64,000 nucleotides of DNA. It comes from Acinetobacter calcoaceticus (lineage in GTDB: Bacteria > Pseudomonadota > Gammaproteobacteria > Pseudomonadales > Moraxellaceae). Shown one piece after another: positions 55,301 through 64,000 of the stretch; the first letter of the stretch is position 1, and each line of letters opens with the position of its first letter. A program made the translations under genes and the position numbers. The notes beneath the pieces are model-generated. The model was not told the DNA's origin, ran no database searches, and saw only the letters and a list, made by a program, of their open reading frames with translations. The stretch spans positions 1,922,001-1,986,000 of the forward strand of contig NZ_LS999521.1 in the NCBI RefSeq assembly GCF_900520355.1, in the 5' to 3' direction.

Positions 55301-58300
55301 CGTATGGCAGAAACACCTGAACAGAAGCTTTTATGTCAGATTGTCGCATCTGTGCTGAAACTAGATTCTATTGGGATTGATGACGACTTCTTTATGACAG
55401 GTGGCGATAGCATTTCTGCCATTATGGTGTGTACTCAACTACGGCAGCATGGTTACAGCTTAAGACCAAGTGATGTATTCCAATTCAAAACAGTTGCTGC
55501 TCTGGTACCTCATCTGACACGTTTAGATGAGCAACAAACAGCCATTTCAAAACCTTTATTTTCAGCAGACCTAGAACAAAAGGTTCGAGAAAAATATGGC
55601 AAAAATAGCACGATTCTACCTTTACTTCCTTTGCAAAAAGGCATGCTGTTCTTATCTCAAATAGAAAATAAATCGAATTATAATGCCTTTACCCGTCTTA
55701 GCTTAAATGGAGACATTGATCCGGTACGTTTGCAGCAAGCGCTGATTGCCGTACTAAAACGTCACCCTCAATTAGGTGGACATTTTGATAGCGAATTAGC
55801 TGAAGAACCTGTTTTTATCTATTCATTGCACCCTACTCAAGCTTGGCCAGTTCAATTTTGTTCGGTCACTCCCGATTTGCTTGAGCAAACCATTCAAGAG
55901 GTATTACAACAACCGATTCACCTCGACCAACCCTATGGTCTGATTCGGGCAACTTTAATTCAACATGCTCCTGAACAATCAGAACTCTTGATTATGGTGC
56001 ATCATCTGCTAACCGATGGCTGGTCAACTCCACTGTTTTTACAAGACTTTATTAAGGCCTATCAGCAAACTAACCAACAATTGCCAGTGCTTAAACATAG
56101 CTATGAAACGGTGATTAAAGCCTTATCTGGACGTGATCATGAAACGTCAAAAGTAATATGGCAACGTGATTTAGCTGATTTGCAGCCACTTATTTTATTT
56201 AATCAACCACAGCAAGCTGTACAGGAAACTTCATATCGTTTAAGTGCTGAGTTGGGTGCGAAACTTCAACATAAATTACGCCAACAAGGCATCACACTCA
56301 ATGTCTTCATGCAAATGATCTGGGCAATGACTTTAAATATTTATGTTCATCGTGAAGACATTGTATTTGGAACTCCTGTTTCTGGGCGTTCAGCACCTAT
56401 CAATGGTTTAGAGCAACAAATCGGATTGTTTTTAAATACTATTCCGGTACGTGTACAGTTGAACATGCAGCAAACACTTTGGGAACAATTAGCTCAGTTA
56501 CAGCAATTGCATGTTGAACATTTAGAACACGACGGTTTAGGACTGGGTGCAATTCAACAATTAATGGAGCAAGGTAATCTTTTCGATAGTTTGTTAGTCG
56601 TAGAAAATTACCCAGATAACCAATATTTACAGCAAAAACTTGGCGATGCGGCTATTTCTAAGCTCACAAATCGCGGTTATAGCCATTATCCGCTTGCGTT
56701 GTTAGTCATCCCTGATCATCAAATTGAATTACTACTCGAGCAACGTGGTGTAATCGATCAGCCAGAACATTTCCTACAGCGAATGGTTCAATTTATTGAA
56801 ATTGCATTAAATGAACCAGAAACGGCTTTAGGCCACTATCGCTTACAATTGGCTGAAGAGCGTGAATTAATCCAGAAAACGAATCAAACTCAGTATTATG
56901 TTCGCCCAACAACATTACAGCAATTACTCAGAGAGCAAGCTCGAATTACTCCTGAACAAACGGCGTTATGTGATGAAGCTCATCAGCTCAGTTTTAGTGA
57001 AGTCCGATTACAAGTTTGTGCTTTAGCACAGCAACTACAACTTGCAGGTGTACAGGCTGGAGATATTGTTGCCGTTGCCCTACCAAGGTCGGTCAAACTG
57101 AGTATTGCTATTTTAGCGGTGATTGAAGCAGGTGCAGCTTATTTGCCACTCGATTTACAACATCCGACTGAACGTATCAAATTTATGTTGCAAGATGCTA
57201 AATCTAAACTTTTGATTGGTGAACAAAAAGATCTAACAGCTATTTCTCAACCATCAATAGCCACCTTTGCTTTCGATCAATTGTTTGATGAAACAAAAGT
57301 TGATTTAAGCAGCTATAAAACGACAGTCATTACCCCACAGCATCCGGCATATTTAATCTATACCTCAGGTACAACAGGTCAGCCGAAAGGTGTCATGGTT
57401 TCTCACCAAGCCATTGTGAACCGTATTTTGTGGATGCAATCAGAGTATCCACTCTCAGCAGCCGATACGATTCTGCAGAAAACGCCATGTACTTTTGATG
57501 TTTCTGTATGGGAATTTTTCTGGTCATATTTGGTGGGCGCTCGATTAGCTATGGCACCTGTGGATGCACACCGTGACCCATTGGCATTATTAAATCTCAT
57601 TCAAAAATATCAGGTAACGACATTACATTTTGTACCATCAATGCTGGCTGTCTTTGAAAATGCTGCTACCGAAATTTTATCTCTTACTCAGCGTCAAAGT
57701 TTACCAATCCGCCGAGTGTTCTGTAGTGGTGAGGCATTACCAACGGCTTTAGCAAAATCATTTACTGAGCACTTTAGCTGTGAGCTACATAACTTATATG
57801 GCCCAACCGAAGCTGCGGTAGATGTGAGTTATATGGATGCAACGTTGGGATTACATCCTGAAGAAAGTAGCGTTGCAATTGGTTATCCGGTCTGGAATAC
57901 GCAGCTTTATATTTTAGATCAATATTTACGCCCTGTTCCTGTTGGAGTGGACGGTGAGCTTTATTTAGCAGGTAACCAACTCGCCATGGGTTATTTACAT
58001 CGAGCAGACCTAACAGCAACACGCTTTGTGGCAAACCCGTTTGTCGCAGGTCAAAGAATGTATCGCACCGGAGATATTGCCCGTTGGCATGCAGATGGCA
58101 GTATTCAATATATGGGCCGTGCAGATGATCAGCTAAAAATACGAGGGCAACGGATTGAACTGGGTGAAATTGAGCAACAGCTACGTTTAGCCAGTGGGTT
58201 AGATGATGTGATTGTCCACCCTATTGTTTCTGAGCAAAATAAAGTAGACGTTCAACTAGTTGCTTATTTGCAAACAGCGACATCTGTTGACATTGATCAG

Positions 58301-59470
58301 TTGAAGAAACGTATTGCGAAACAGCTTCCTGCTTATATGTTGCCAACACACTATATGTTAGTTGAGCAATTCCCATTAAGTCATAATGGTAAACTAGATC
58401 GTAAAGCACTACCGCGACCACAACTTGATACTTCAAATACAGAAAAACAGTACGCCACAACTGCTTTTGAACATGAACTGACAAGTATTTTCCAGCAAGT
58501 TTTAAATACAGATCAAGCGATTGGTGTGAACGAAGATTTCTTTGCCATTGGTGGACATTCCATTTTGGTCATGAAGCTTGCAATTGAAATCCGAAAAGTA
58601 TTTAAGCGGACCATTCCAATTGGTCAGTTGATGAGTCATGTGACTATTCAGCGTTTAGCGGCTTTGCTTCTTACACAAGAACGTTTGGAAGAAGTTGAAC
58701 AAACTGGTATGCAACCTGTTTTACCAATCCGTTCTGGCTCTGGGCATCCATTATTCTGTTTCTTCCCAGGTTCTGGTTCGGCATGGCAATACACTGTGCT
58801 TAATCGTTATTTGCATTCAGACTTACCAATTATCGGGTTGCAGTCACCTCGCCCAGATGGCCTATTGGCAAATAGCGTTGATATGGATGAGTTGGTTGAA
58901 AAACAACTTGAGATTATTCGTAAGCAACAACCGACAGGACCTTATACCCTATTAGGTTATTCACTTGGCGGCACAGTCGCTTATGCGGTTGCAGCAAAGT
59001 TAACTGAACAAGGTGAAAAAGTTGATTTTCTCGGCTTGTTAGACACTTACCCTGCCGAAATTCATCAGTGGTTAGATTTATCTGTAGAAGAAATGAATGC
59101 TGAAGCCGAACAGGAACAGCTTCAATTCTTCAATGATATTCTGGTCGATGCAGATACGGCGCTAAACGAAGAAACTCGCCGTTTACAAGAGGATATTTTT
59201 GCAAACTATCGTGATGCAGTCCGTTTATTAAAACCTTATAAAATGCCGCACTTTGAAGATGAACTACATTTAATTGTTGCTGAAAAAGATTTACTTCCAT
59301 ATATCCAACCAGAACAACAATGGTCGCCTTTAGTTAAAAAGCTCAATATTGTTCGCCTAAGTGATGCAGACCATACCGATTTATTATCTCCGCAGCAGCT
59401 TGAAACCCTTGGCCCAATTTTAAATCGCATGATTTGTCAGGCACGCGATTTAGAGGAGCAAATGCCATGA
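52316..59470 (+). CDS. dhbF: Two-module NRPS for a DHB-X-Ser catechol siderophore (C-A-T-C-A-T-TE)
   Basis: This 2384-residue protein has C1 with HHIMLDG (about residue 151), A1 (about 480-990) with [12 protein letters not shown] (631), T1 with GGDS (1028), C2 with HHLLTDG (1228), A2 (1540-2000) with [12 protein letters not shown] (1681), T2 with GGHS (2078), and a thioesterase with GYSLGG (2212) and a catalytic DADH (2349). No epimerase domain is present. Read against GrsA, the A2 pocket gives D-V-W-H-F-S-L-V-D-K, identical to EntF serine. A1 reads D-S-L-D-L-G-L-V-D-K, which I cannot assign. C1 should accept 2,3-DHB from DhbB. The TE would then oligomerise and possibly cyclise DHB-X-Ser units through the serine hydroxyl. 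AAGGAG precedes the ATG. Confidence 0.95.
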   Translation: MNQALNNEFTSDISQPARFELASTQLGIFLADHLSFIEDLYTIAHCLELPKSIDISVFKQAIQMGLNEADTVIASYSSDPAQPFIELNKQMQIRIEEFDFCHLTPQKAQQRLWDWMPSDRQCAKSLKAGESQLFRQVLFTTHDKVYWYQRYHHIMLDGFSMINLTKRIVELYQQLQAGKDLSSSPFIDINDVILERQAYENSHQFKIDQAFWKAYCEDLPSPISLSTHHLASKTTAQFVKHQLRFSTGILEQIQALAAQLKLALNDMMMSLSLHYIYKMTDKAELVNGIPFMRRLGSKAIRSTLPTVNVLPVKFNVAEKDSWVSLAQHVQKQLRQIRPHQKYDAEQILRDLNSINIHERMYGPILNYKAFDQDLVLDGEKVKTHHISTGPIDDFEFSFIVQDHELIIELRADAQRYTQDELLMHGQRITLLLEQTLLQPEHPCSNFNITTPQELSALTKSGIGPRVNHPEQYNNVLDLFYEQVQKYPERIAIISGERPNLQQLSFSELAIRVNQLTRFLQENGAKKHTVIAGAIPRSIDSVVVMLSVLNSGASFLPLDLDYPIDRMQMMCEDANPLFVLTTQALSTQLPQNIQQVHLDHIDVQKQIQQQETSDIPTQSRNFDFQDVAYVIFTSGSTGRPKGVMNTHGSLLNLILSHKPTIYWPVLNAVEQRFPDRPLRAAHTHSFSFDSSWLQVFWMLWGQELHIFDENMRRDAFGLVQEIQQRQIDTLDLPPSFCAQMITNGLFADGKHHPSLILIGGEAAPLALWQQLNAQPELFAHNLYGPTEYTVDTFRAELKHTSRPVIGNPIGNTQAYVLDRHLQRCATGVIGELYISGFGIANGYLGRADLSAARFVANPFEYGQRMYRTGDLVRWNTAGKLEFMGRCDDQIKIRGYRVEIGEVENALSVLPNIESVVVIAEPINNSHRLLGYCVVKDVELDEKISEQLSQQYLSQLRQNLPEYMVPSALTVMAEFPRNVSGKVDKKALPRPKVRSHSRMAETPEQKLLCQIVASVLKLDSIGIDDDFFMTGGDSISAIMVCTQLRQHGYSLRPSDVFQFKTVAALVPHLTRLDEQQTAISKPLFSADLEQKVREKYGKNSTILPLLPLQKGMLFLSQIENKSNYNAFTRLSLNGDIDPVRLQQALIAVLKRHPQLGGHFDSELAEEPVFIYSLHPTQAWPVQFCSVTPDLLEQTIQEVLQQPIHLDQPYGLIRATLIQHAPEQSELLIMVHHLLTDGWSTPLFLQDFIKAYQQTNQQLPVLKHSYETVIKALSGRDHETSKVIWQRDLADLQPLILFNQPQQAVQETSYRLSAELGAKLQHKLRQQGITLNVFMQMIWAMTLNIYVHREDIVFGTPVSGRSAPINGLEQQIGLFLNTIPVRVQLNMQQTLWEQLAQLQQLHVEHLEHDGLGLGAIQQLMEQGNLFDSLLVVENYPDNQYLQQKLGDAAISKLTNRGYSHYPLALLVIPDHQIELLLEQRGVIDQPEHFLQRMVQFIEIALNEPETALGHYRLQLAEERELIQKTNQTQYYVRPTTLQQLLREQARITPEQTALCDEAHQLSFSEVRLQVCALAQQLQLAGVQAGDIVAVALPRSVKLSIAILAVIEAGAAYLPLDLQHPTERIKFMLQDAKSKLLIGEQKDLTAISQPSIATFAFDQLFDETKVDLSSYKTTVITPQHPAYLIYTSGTTGQPKGVMVSHQAIVNRILWMQSEYPLSAADTILQKTPCTFDVSVWEFFWSYLVGARLAMAPVDAHRDPLALLNLIQKYQVTTLHFVPSMLAVFENAATEILSLTQRQSLPIRRVFCSGEALPTALAKSFTEHFSCELHNLYGPTEAAVDVSYMDATLGLHPEESSVAIGYPVWNTQLYILDQYLRPVPVGVDGELYLAGNQLAMGYLHRADLTATRFVANPFVAGQRMYRTGDIARWHADGSIQYMGRADDQLKIRGQRIELGEIEQQLRLASGLDDVIVHPIVSEQNKVDVQLVAYLQTATSVDIDQLKKRIAKQLPAYMLPTHYMLVEQFPLSHNGKLDRKALPRPQLDTSNTEKQYATTAFEHELTSIFQQVLNTDQAIGVNEDFFAIGGHSILVMKLAIEIRKVFKRTIPIGQLMSHVTIQRLAALLLTQERLEEVEQTGMQPVLPIRSGSGHPLFCFFPGSGSAWQYTVLNRYLHSDLPIIGLQSPRPDGLLANSVDMDELVEKQLEIIRKQQPTGPYTLLGYSLGGTVAYAVAAKLTEQGEKVDFLGLLDTYPAEIHQWLDLSVEEMNAEAEQEQLQFFNDILVDADTALNEETRRLQEDIFANYRDAVRLLKPYKMPHFEDELHLIVAEKDLLPYIQPEQQWSPLVKKLNIVRLSDADHTDLLSPQQLETLGPILNRMICQARDLEEQMP

Positions 59471-60717
59471 GTTTTAAATCAATATTGACCGATTTTAGTC
59501 TTTTAAAACGTAATGCTCATTTTCGACATGTATTTATTGCGCGCACGTTGTCCCTGCTGACGATTGGCATGCTTGTGGTTGCTATTCCCAAACAAGTCTA
59601 TGACTTAACTGGTAGTTCGTTAAATGTTGCTGTTGCAATGGCCTTTGAAGGCGTTGCGATGTTTATTGGGTTGTTACTCGGTGGTTTGCTGTCAGATAGA
59701 AAAGATCGAAAATGGCTGATTTTATTGGCGCGCAGTGTTTGTGGTTTGGGTTTTGCAGGGCTTGCGATTAATGCCATGTTTGAGCATCCTTCGCTCTATG
59801 CCATTTATTTTCTCTCAGCATGGGATGGCTTTTTTGGTGCTTTAGGTGTAACCGCAATGATGGCGATTATGCCTGTGATTGTAGGACGTGAAAATATCGT
59901 ACAAGCCCGTGCCATCAGTATGGTATCCGTACGACTTGCTACCGTTATTTCACCAGCAATCGGCGGTATTTTAATTGCGGCTAGTGATGTAGCAACCGTG
60001 TATTGGGTCTCAACAGTGGGTACTTTACTCACTGTGTTTTTATTGATGGGGCTACCTGCACTTAAACCGCAACATGCAACTAATGGTGAGAGTCCTCTTC
60101 GTCAATTAGCTCAAGGGTTTAAATTCGTTTTCAAAAACAAAGTGGTTGGCAGCACGATTTTAATTGGAACATTGCTTAGCTTTAGCAGTGCTATTCGCAT
60201 TATTTTTCCACAAATGGCAGATGAAATCTTTCACGGCGGCGCGTTTGAACTCGGTCTTATGTATTCGGCCGTACCTTTAGGTTCAACCCTAGGTGCCTTA
60301 CTCAGTGGATGGACAACACGATTACTCCGACCAGGCTTAGTCATGCTCTACACGTGTCTAGGTGTCTTTAGCTGTATGATTATGATTGGGCTTTCACCTT
60401 GGCTAATCGTGACTTTACCAATTTTATGTGTTTTCGGATATTTAATGTCGATTGCCAACTTGCTTCAATACAGCATTGTGCAAGGACACACGCCTGATGA
60501 ATATTTAGGCCGTATTAATGCAATCTGGCTCGCGCAAGATGCGTTAGGCGATTCGATTGCCACAACAACTTTAGGACTTTTAACGCGGTTTTTACCAATA
60601 TCAGGAAGCATTCTCTTCTTCGGAATATTAAGTTTTGCGGTAGGATTTATGTTCTTATTCAATTCTCAAGATATGCGTGAAACGGGATTTCAAGATCCTA
60701 AACTACAAGAAAATTAA
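59467..60717 (+). CDS. EntS-like siderophore exporter (P45-like, MFS)
   Basis: The ATG at 59467 overlaps the NRPS stop by four bases (ATGA) and has GAGGAG upstream, giving 416 residues, which is also the length of E. coli EntS. It has about 12 hydrophobic segments and the loop motif [15 protein letters not shown] (about residues 78-92). The Pfam-level family is MFS_3. It exports the finished catecholate across the inner membrane, and is the p45 gene of the A. baumannii 8399 cluster by position. A bidirectional terminator follows. Confidence 0.93.
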   Translation: MSFKSILTDFSLLKRNAHFRHVFIARTLSLLTIGMLVVAIPKQVYDLTGSSLNVAVAMAFEGVAMFIGLLLGGLLSDRKDRKWLILLARSVCGLGFAGLAINAMFEHPSLYAIYFLSAWDGFFGALGVTAMMAIMPVIVGRENIVQARAISMVSVRLATVISPAIGGILIAASDVATVYWVSTVGTLLTVFLLMGLPALKPQHATNGESPLRQLAQGFKFVFKNKVVGSTILIGTLLSFSSAIRIIFPQMADEIFHGGAFELGLMYSAVPLGSTLGALLSGWTTRLLRPGLVMLYTCLGVFSCMIMIGLSPWLIVTLPILCVFGYLMSIANLLQYSIVQGHTPDEYLGRINAIWLAQDALGDSIATTTLGLLTRFLPISGSILFFGILSFAVGFMFLFNSQDMRETGFQDPKLQEN

Positions 60718-60727
60718 GTCATAACTT

Positions 60728-60759
60728 AAAAGAAGGCAATTCGTTGCCTTCTTTTTTTT
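60728..60759. terminator. Bidirectional terminator, exporter / PPTase
   Basis: AAAAGAAGGCAA, loop TTCG, TTGCCTTC and a long T-run lie between the convergent exporter and PPTase genes. Confidence 0.92.
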
Positions 60760-60767
60760 AAGCAGAA

Positions 60768-61496
60768 CTACGGAAAAACCCAAGTCATAATATGGTCTTG
60801 TTCTACGGCCCAACCACCTTGATATTTTTCTAAGAGTTGATAGCGATTTCGTATTTCTGGTGCAAAAGCTAAAAGTAATTTTTGGTTTTCAAAATCAATA
60901 TCGACTACCGATGCTTCTAAAAAGTCGATGTATTGTTTAGCTAGAGGATATACAGCTTTATATAAGCTTTCTTTAACAGAAAAAATTAAGCTCACAAATT
61001 GAGCAAAATCAATACATTCAAAGACTTTAACTTTCCAGAGTTCAAATTCAGAAGGCGTTAAAATAAGATGCGCACTCTCTTGAGCAAATTCAGAGCTTAC
61101 CCAGTGTTCGATATCAATTCCTAAATAACTGGCTTTGTCGGATAGCGCAACGATTAACTTATTTTGTGAATGACTAATACTACCCAAAACATGAGTTGGC
61201 CAGACGGGCAAATGTTCGTGCATAGACGTTAGTGGCTGATCTAAACCAAAATGATGACTTAAAACAGCTTGAGCCAATATCCTTCCATATAAATACTCAT
61301 GTTGGCGTTTAGGGTGCGCTTGAGCAATCAGTTTTGGGGGTTTTAGCTGCTGATCTATATGTAAATGCAATGTTTTTGATAAGTCTAAACCATAACAATA
61401 GAATGGCATTTTAAATAAAGTTGGTTTAGAGATTTCAAAAATTAACTTACAAAGAGACTCAGGAATATATAAATAATCACACACAACATTTGACAT
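60768..61496 (-). CDS. 4'-phosphopantetheinyl transferase (EntD-like)
   Basis: The protein has the PPTase motifs HVLGSISHS, YLGIDIEHW (GxDIE) and FSVKESLYKA. It attaches phosphopantetheine to the carrier domains of DhbB and the NRPS. The start is uncertain: the ATG at 61496 gives 242 residues but has no close ribosome site, and the frame extends to an ATG at 61544. It is transcribed toward the exporter, with a Fur box 79 bases upstream of the chosen start. Confidence 0.9.
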   Translation of the reverse strand: MSNVVCDYLYIPESLCKLIFEISKPTLFKMPFYCYGLDLSKTLHLHIDQQLKPPKLIAQAHPKRQHEYLYGRILAQAVLSHHFGLDQPLTSMHEHLPVWPTHVLGSISHSQNKLIVALSDKASYLGIDIEHWVSSEFAQESAHLILTPSEFELWKVKVFECIDFAQFVSLIFSVKESLYKAVYPLAKQYIDFLEASVVDIDFENQKLLLAFAPEIRNRYQLLEKYQGGWAVEQDHIMTWVFP

Positions 61497-61574
61497 CAAG
61501 TAAATAATTTTTAACGAGTTATCTCCTATCTTATCGCATGGCAATAAAGTGATAAATAATTATATTTATCATTT

Positions 61575-61593
61575 GATAATAATTATTATTTAC
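61575..61593. promoter_or_regulatory. Fur box, PPTase / PepSY trio
   Basis: GATAATAATTATTATTTAC matches the Fur consensus and lies between the divergent PPTase and PepSY-trio genes. Confidence 0.72.
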
Positions 61594-61642
61594 TTATACT
61601 ATTGGATAAATTTTCCCCTTAATTTATTTAAAAATATTGATC

Positions 61643-61900
61643 ATGAAACTTATAGGACTTTTTTTGACCCTGTTGGGAGCAGTCAGTATCTATTGTAGTC
61701 ATAGCAACCAAAACCTGTTATCTCAGCATCTTCCCACTCTATTTAAGTATTTAGGCCTATTGTTTTTAGTCATTGGATTAATTGCACTCTTTGCCAGCTT
61801 ACCCAAAGTTGTTGCCGCTTTTTGTTGGTTCATGCTTATCATTTTTGCATGGTCGTTCCTTCCTTTTATGGCGCTTTTTAAACGGAAACTGGTTTCATGA
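61643..61900 (+). CDS. Small membrane protein of the PepSY trio (DUF3325-like)
   Basis: The ATG at 61643 is preferred over the TTG at 61637. The 85-residue protein has three hydrophobic helices (about residues 1-15, 30-48, 55-80) and no soluble domain. It resembles the small DUF3325-type membrane proteins that accompany PepSY reductases near siderophore genes. It overlaps the next gene by four bases. Confidence 0.65.
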   Translation: MKLIGLFLTLLGAVSIYCSHSNQNLLSQHLPTLFKYLGLLFLVIGLIALFASLPKVVAAFCWFMLIIFAWSFLPFMALFKRKLVS

Positions 61901-62187
61901 AAGCTAAAATTCAGTCTCCTATTCAGCCAGATTGGTGGAGTAAAACTTTTGCTGGTGGTGTTCTAGGGCTAAGCCTTGCCATTGCTTTTGGCAACCTGAT
62001 TGTTTTATTGGGGCAGCCTTATATTTCAATGGACCTTTTGGCCCAATTAGGCATGTGGAGTATTCCTTGGGTTTGGATGCCAATTATGTTTGGCACCTAT
62101 TTCTTTGTGACAGGAAGACAAGCAATGGTTTATTTATTTGTTGCCAACGTACTGGCTTATAGCTGTGTGTTTCTAATTCGGGGTTAA
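61897..62187 (+). CDS. Small membrane protein (DUF3649-like)
   Basis: This 96-residue protein has three hydrophobic helices and the WWSKTFAGGVLGLSLA opening and WVWMPIMFGTYFF segment typical of DUF3649 iron-uptake-associated proteins. It overlaps its neighbour upstream and is 3 bases from the PepSY gene, so all three are co-translated. Confidence 0.75.
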   Translation: MKAKIQSPIQPDWWSKTFAGGVLGLSLAIAFGNLIVLLGQPYISMDLLAQLGMWSIPWVWMPIMFGTYFFVTGRQAMVYLFVANVLAYSCVFLIRG

Positions 62188-62190
62188 ATA

Positions 62191-63795
62191 ATGAAAGTAC
62201 GTTCGGATATCATGAAACTTGCAAAAAGCATGCATACTTGGGTGGGTGTATGTGCAGGGATTTTACTTTTTATCTGCTTTTTTGCTGGCGGCCTCAGCAT
62301 GTTTCAGCACCATATTAGTAAGTGGGCCACACCAACGCAGCAAGTTTTACCTAAAGTCTCACCCGACCAATATAATGAGCTGATTCAGAAAGTACAGACT
62401 GCCTACCCTGCAACCCAACAAGGCTTTACTCTCAATTTATCGTCGAATGAATTTCACTATGCGCCCATTACGTGGAGTGAACATGGACGTGGAGATAGCT
62501 TTAATGCTGCTCAGTCCACGTGGATGGCCAGCTTAGATGAAAAAGGTCAGTTAATTGTTGCTCAAGAAAACTTATCTAAAGCGGGCTGGCTGATAGAACA
62601 GTTACATGAAACAGCAGGTATACCGGGCATGGCAGGCCATCACGGATTGGGTCTCTATGTGATGGGTGTAGTTTCGATTTTATATTTTCTTGCTCTGCTT
62701 TCGGGCGTAATTATACTTTTACCGACCTTAGTAAAGGATTACTTTGTTATTCGCCCAGGCAAGAATAAAAAGCGCTTTTGGTTAGATGCACATAACGTAA
62801 TTGGAATTACCAGCCTACCTTTCCATATCATTATTAGTATTAGCGTTATTGTCTTTGCTTTTCATGACTTTTTTTATGATGCGATTGGACAACTTGCACT
62901 CAAAGGACAGCCTGTTTTTCAACGTTCGCCTCCTGCACTTATTCAACCAAAACAAACACAAATTGATGTGCAGCAAATATTAGCTCAAGCCAAAAAAGTT
63001 GCGCCTGAATATTCAGTTGACTATATCCAGTTCAGTGGTCTCGATAAACCTGAAAAAGCCAATGCACGAATTGCCCTTTATAGTTCAGATCAGATGTTGC
63101 GCGGTGCGAATCATGACTTTATGCGGATGAATCCATATGCAGTTGAGCACTTTAATCATAAAGGCATTAACACGCAGACGGATGCAGGTAATAAGTTAAT
63201 CAACGCCATGTTTAGCCTACATTTTGGAAGTTTTGGTGGTACGGGTGTACGCTGGATCTATTTTGTTTTAGGTGTTGGTGGAGCTTTCTTATTTTATACA
63301 GGTAATATTCTTTGGGTGGAAACTCGTGCTCGTAAGCAAAAGCGTGCTGAAGACCCAGTTCCAGTGCAGCGCAAAGATGTGGTGTTCCTTGCGAACTTAA
63401 CCATAGGTGCATGTTTAGGATGTGTTTTAGCTGTAGTGGGCACCATGTTGAGTAGCCGTTGGCTTTTCGCAGCATTCAATATTGAAAGCATGAATCACCT
63501 TTTTATGTATGGTTATTATGCAATTTTCTTACTGACTTTGATTTACACCTTTGTCATTGGCTATGCAAAAGCTTTACCTCAACTGCTATTAACCTTAGTT
63601 TTGGCGTTATTTGCGATTCCTCTAACCTCTCTTACAGCCTACTTAATTCCACAAAGTGGTTTATGGGTTCATGGTGGAGAAATTTTGGTGGTTGATGTCT
63701 TAGCTGTCATTTTTGCTTTTGCTTTTTGGCGTTTTTATCAGCAAGCTCAAGATCGTCTAAAATCTGCTCCACTGGGCAGTTTATGGGCTGGCTAA
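62191..63795 (+). CDS. PepSY-associated membrane protein, putative siderophore-iron reductase
   Basis: This 534-residue protein has an N-terminal helix (HTWVGVCAGILLFICFFAG), periplasmic PepSY regions, and about three further helices including HNVIGITSLPFHIIISI. C-terminal helices (about residues 380-510) follow. Several histidines sit near the membrane (HTWVG, MAGHHG, DAHN, PFHI) and could bind heme, as in PiuB/FoxB-type reductases that strip iron from siderophores in the periplasm. It is downstream of a Fur box in a three-gene operon. Confidence 0.85.
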   Translation: MKVRSDIMKLAKSMHTWVGVCAGILLFICFFAGGLSMFQHHISKWATPTQQVLPKVSPDQYNELIQKVQTAYPATQQGFTLNLSSNEFHYAPITWSEHGRGDSFNAAQSTWMASLDEKGQLIVAQENLSKAGWLIEQLHETAGIPGMAGHHGLGLYVMGVVSILYFLALLSGVIILLPTLVKDYFVIRPGKNKKRFWLDAHNVIGITSLPFHIIISISVIVFAFHDFFYDAIGQLALKGQPVFQRSPPALIQPKQTQIDVQQILAQAKKVAPEYSVDYIQFSGLDKPEKANARIALYSSDQMLRGANHDFMRMNPYAVEHFNHKGINTQTDAGNKLINAMFSLHFGSFGGTGVRWIYFVLGVGGAFLFYTGNILWVETRARKQKRAEDPVPVQRKDVVFLANLTIGACLGCVLAVVGTMLSSRWLFAAFNIESMNHLFMYGYYAIFLLTLIYTFVIGYAKALPQLLLTLVLALFAIPLTSLTAYLIPQSGLWVHGGEILVVDVLAVIFAFAFWRFYQQAQDRLKSAPLGSLWAG

Positions 63796-63846
63796 TACAA
63801 TAAAGCCTAATCAACCAGACTGAAATAATGTGTGAAATTTGAAGAA

Positions 63847-64000
63847 TTATAAAATCCACATTGTTTCGGTCAGTTGTTTAATTTCTTGAATATCATGACT
63901 CACATAAATCATCGGAATTTTTATTTCCTGTTTTACCTTTTGAAAAAAAGGAATAATTTCAGCTTTATGTGCGGCATCTAATGCTGATAAAGGTTCATCA
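63847..64000 (-). CDS. ABC transporter ATPase C-terminal end (ModC-like), gene continues outside the window
   Basis: The last 50 residues of a minus-strand gene are visible: DEPLSALDA (Walker B and D-loop), then IPMIYVSHDIQEI with the H-loop His, resembling ModC of molybdate transporters. The frame stops 14 residues after the H-loop His, so the C-terminal TOBE/molybdate-binding domain of ModC seems to be absent. Start and Walker A are outside the window. Confidence 0.75.
   Translation of the reverse strand, partial: DEPLSALDAAHKAEIIPFFQKVKQEIKIPMIYVSHDIQEIKQLTETMWIL

Noticed and set aside
52316..59470. Acinetobactin or fimsbactin biosynthesis
   Set aside because: There are no oxazoline-forming cyclisation domains, no histamine or hydroxamate genes, and the gene order differs from both. 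Architecture is DhbF-type.

Overview
The window is about 64 kb of AT-rich gammaproteobacterial chromosome. It almost certainly comes from the Acinetobacter calcoaceticus-baumannii complex. The evidence is a PQQ operon with a 24-residue PqqA, an Acinetobacter-type DUF4882 gene beside a chaperone-usher operon, and a catechol siderophore locus whose order (om73-p114, dhbACEB, fes, dhbF, p45, PPTase) matches the one I recall from A. baumannii 8399. No tRNA, rRNA, CRISPR array or intact insertion sequence was seen.

Positions 1-13 kb are accessory and terminus DNA. They hold the 3' part of a helicase with a nuclease-like tail, a truncated acetyltransferase, a DnaQ-like exonuclease, a secreted solute-binding protein, and a hipA-hipB toxin-antitoxin pair behind three evenly spaced operator repeats. 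A small catabolic-looking locus follows (MHS transporter, SDR, iron-type alcohol dehydrogenase, cupin, LysR regulator). A near-perfect match to the E. coli dif site at 12352-12379 puts the window at the replication terminus.

Positions 13-24 kb hold a chaperone-usher fimbrial operon with an unusual mini-subunit upstream, the glutathione-dependent formaldehyde dehydrogenase, an orphan TIM-barrel-like protein resembling phage tail-sheath proteins, and a catalase-fold lipoprotein. Positions 24.8-30 kb are a patchwork of small orphan genes: a paralogous pair, two tiny genes found by hand, a truncated hydrolase and an integrase N-terminus. They surround a GlxA-type regulator and a secreted metallo-beta-lactamase-fold protein.

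Positions 30-40 kb carry a phospholipase D-type enzyme, a uracil-DNA-glycosylase-family protein, two small genes, the pqqABCDE-dipeptidase operon and a lipoprotein 5'-nucleotidase. Positions 40-64 kb form an iron locus: a Fur-fold regulator lacking the metal site, a TonB receptor, a divergent RND pump without an adaptor, and DHB synthesis (dhbA, C, E, B). Next come an esterase, an MbtH protein, a two-module NRPS, an EntS-like exporter, a PPTase and a PepSY reductase-like trio. Fur-box-like sequences lie in all three divergent control regions. The NRPS layout is C-A-T-C-A-T-TE. Its second A domain carries the EntF serine code, so the product is predicted to be an ester-linked 2,3-DHB-X-Ser catecholate, not bacillibactin. 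The window ends inside a ModC-like ABC ATPase gene.
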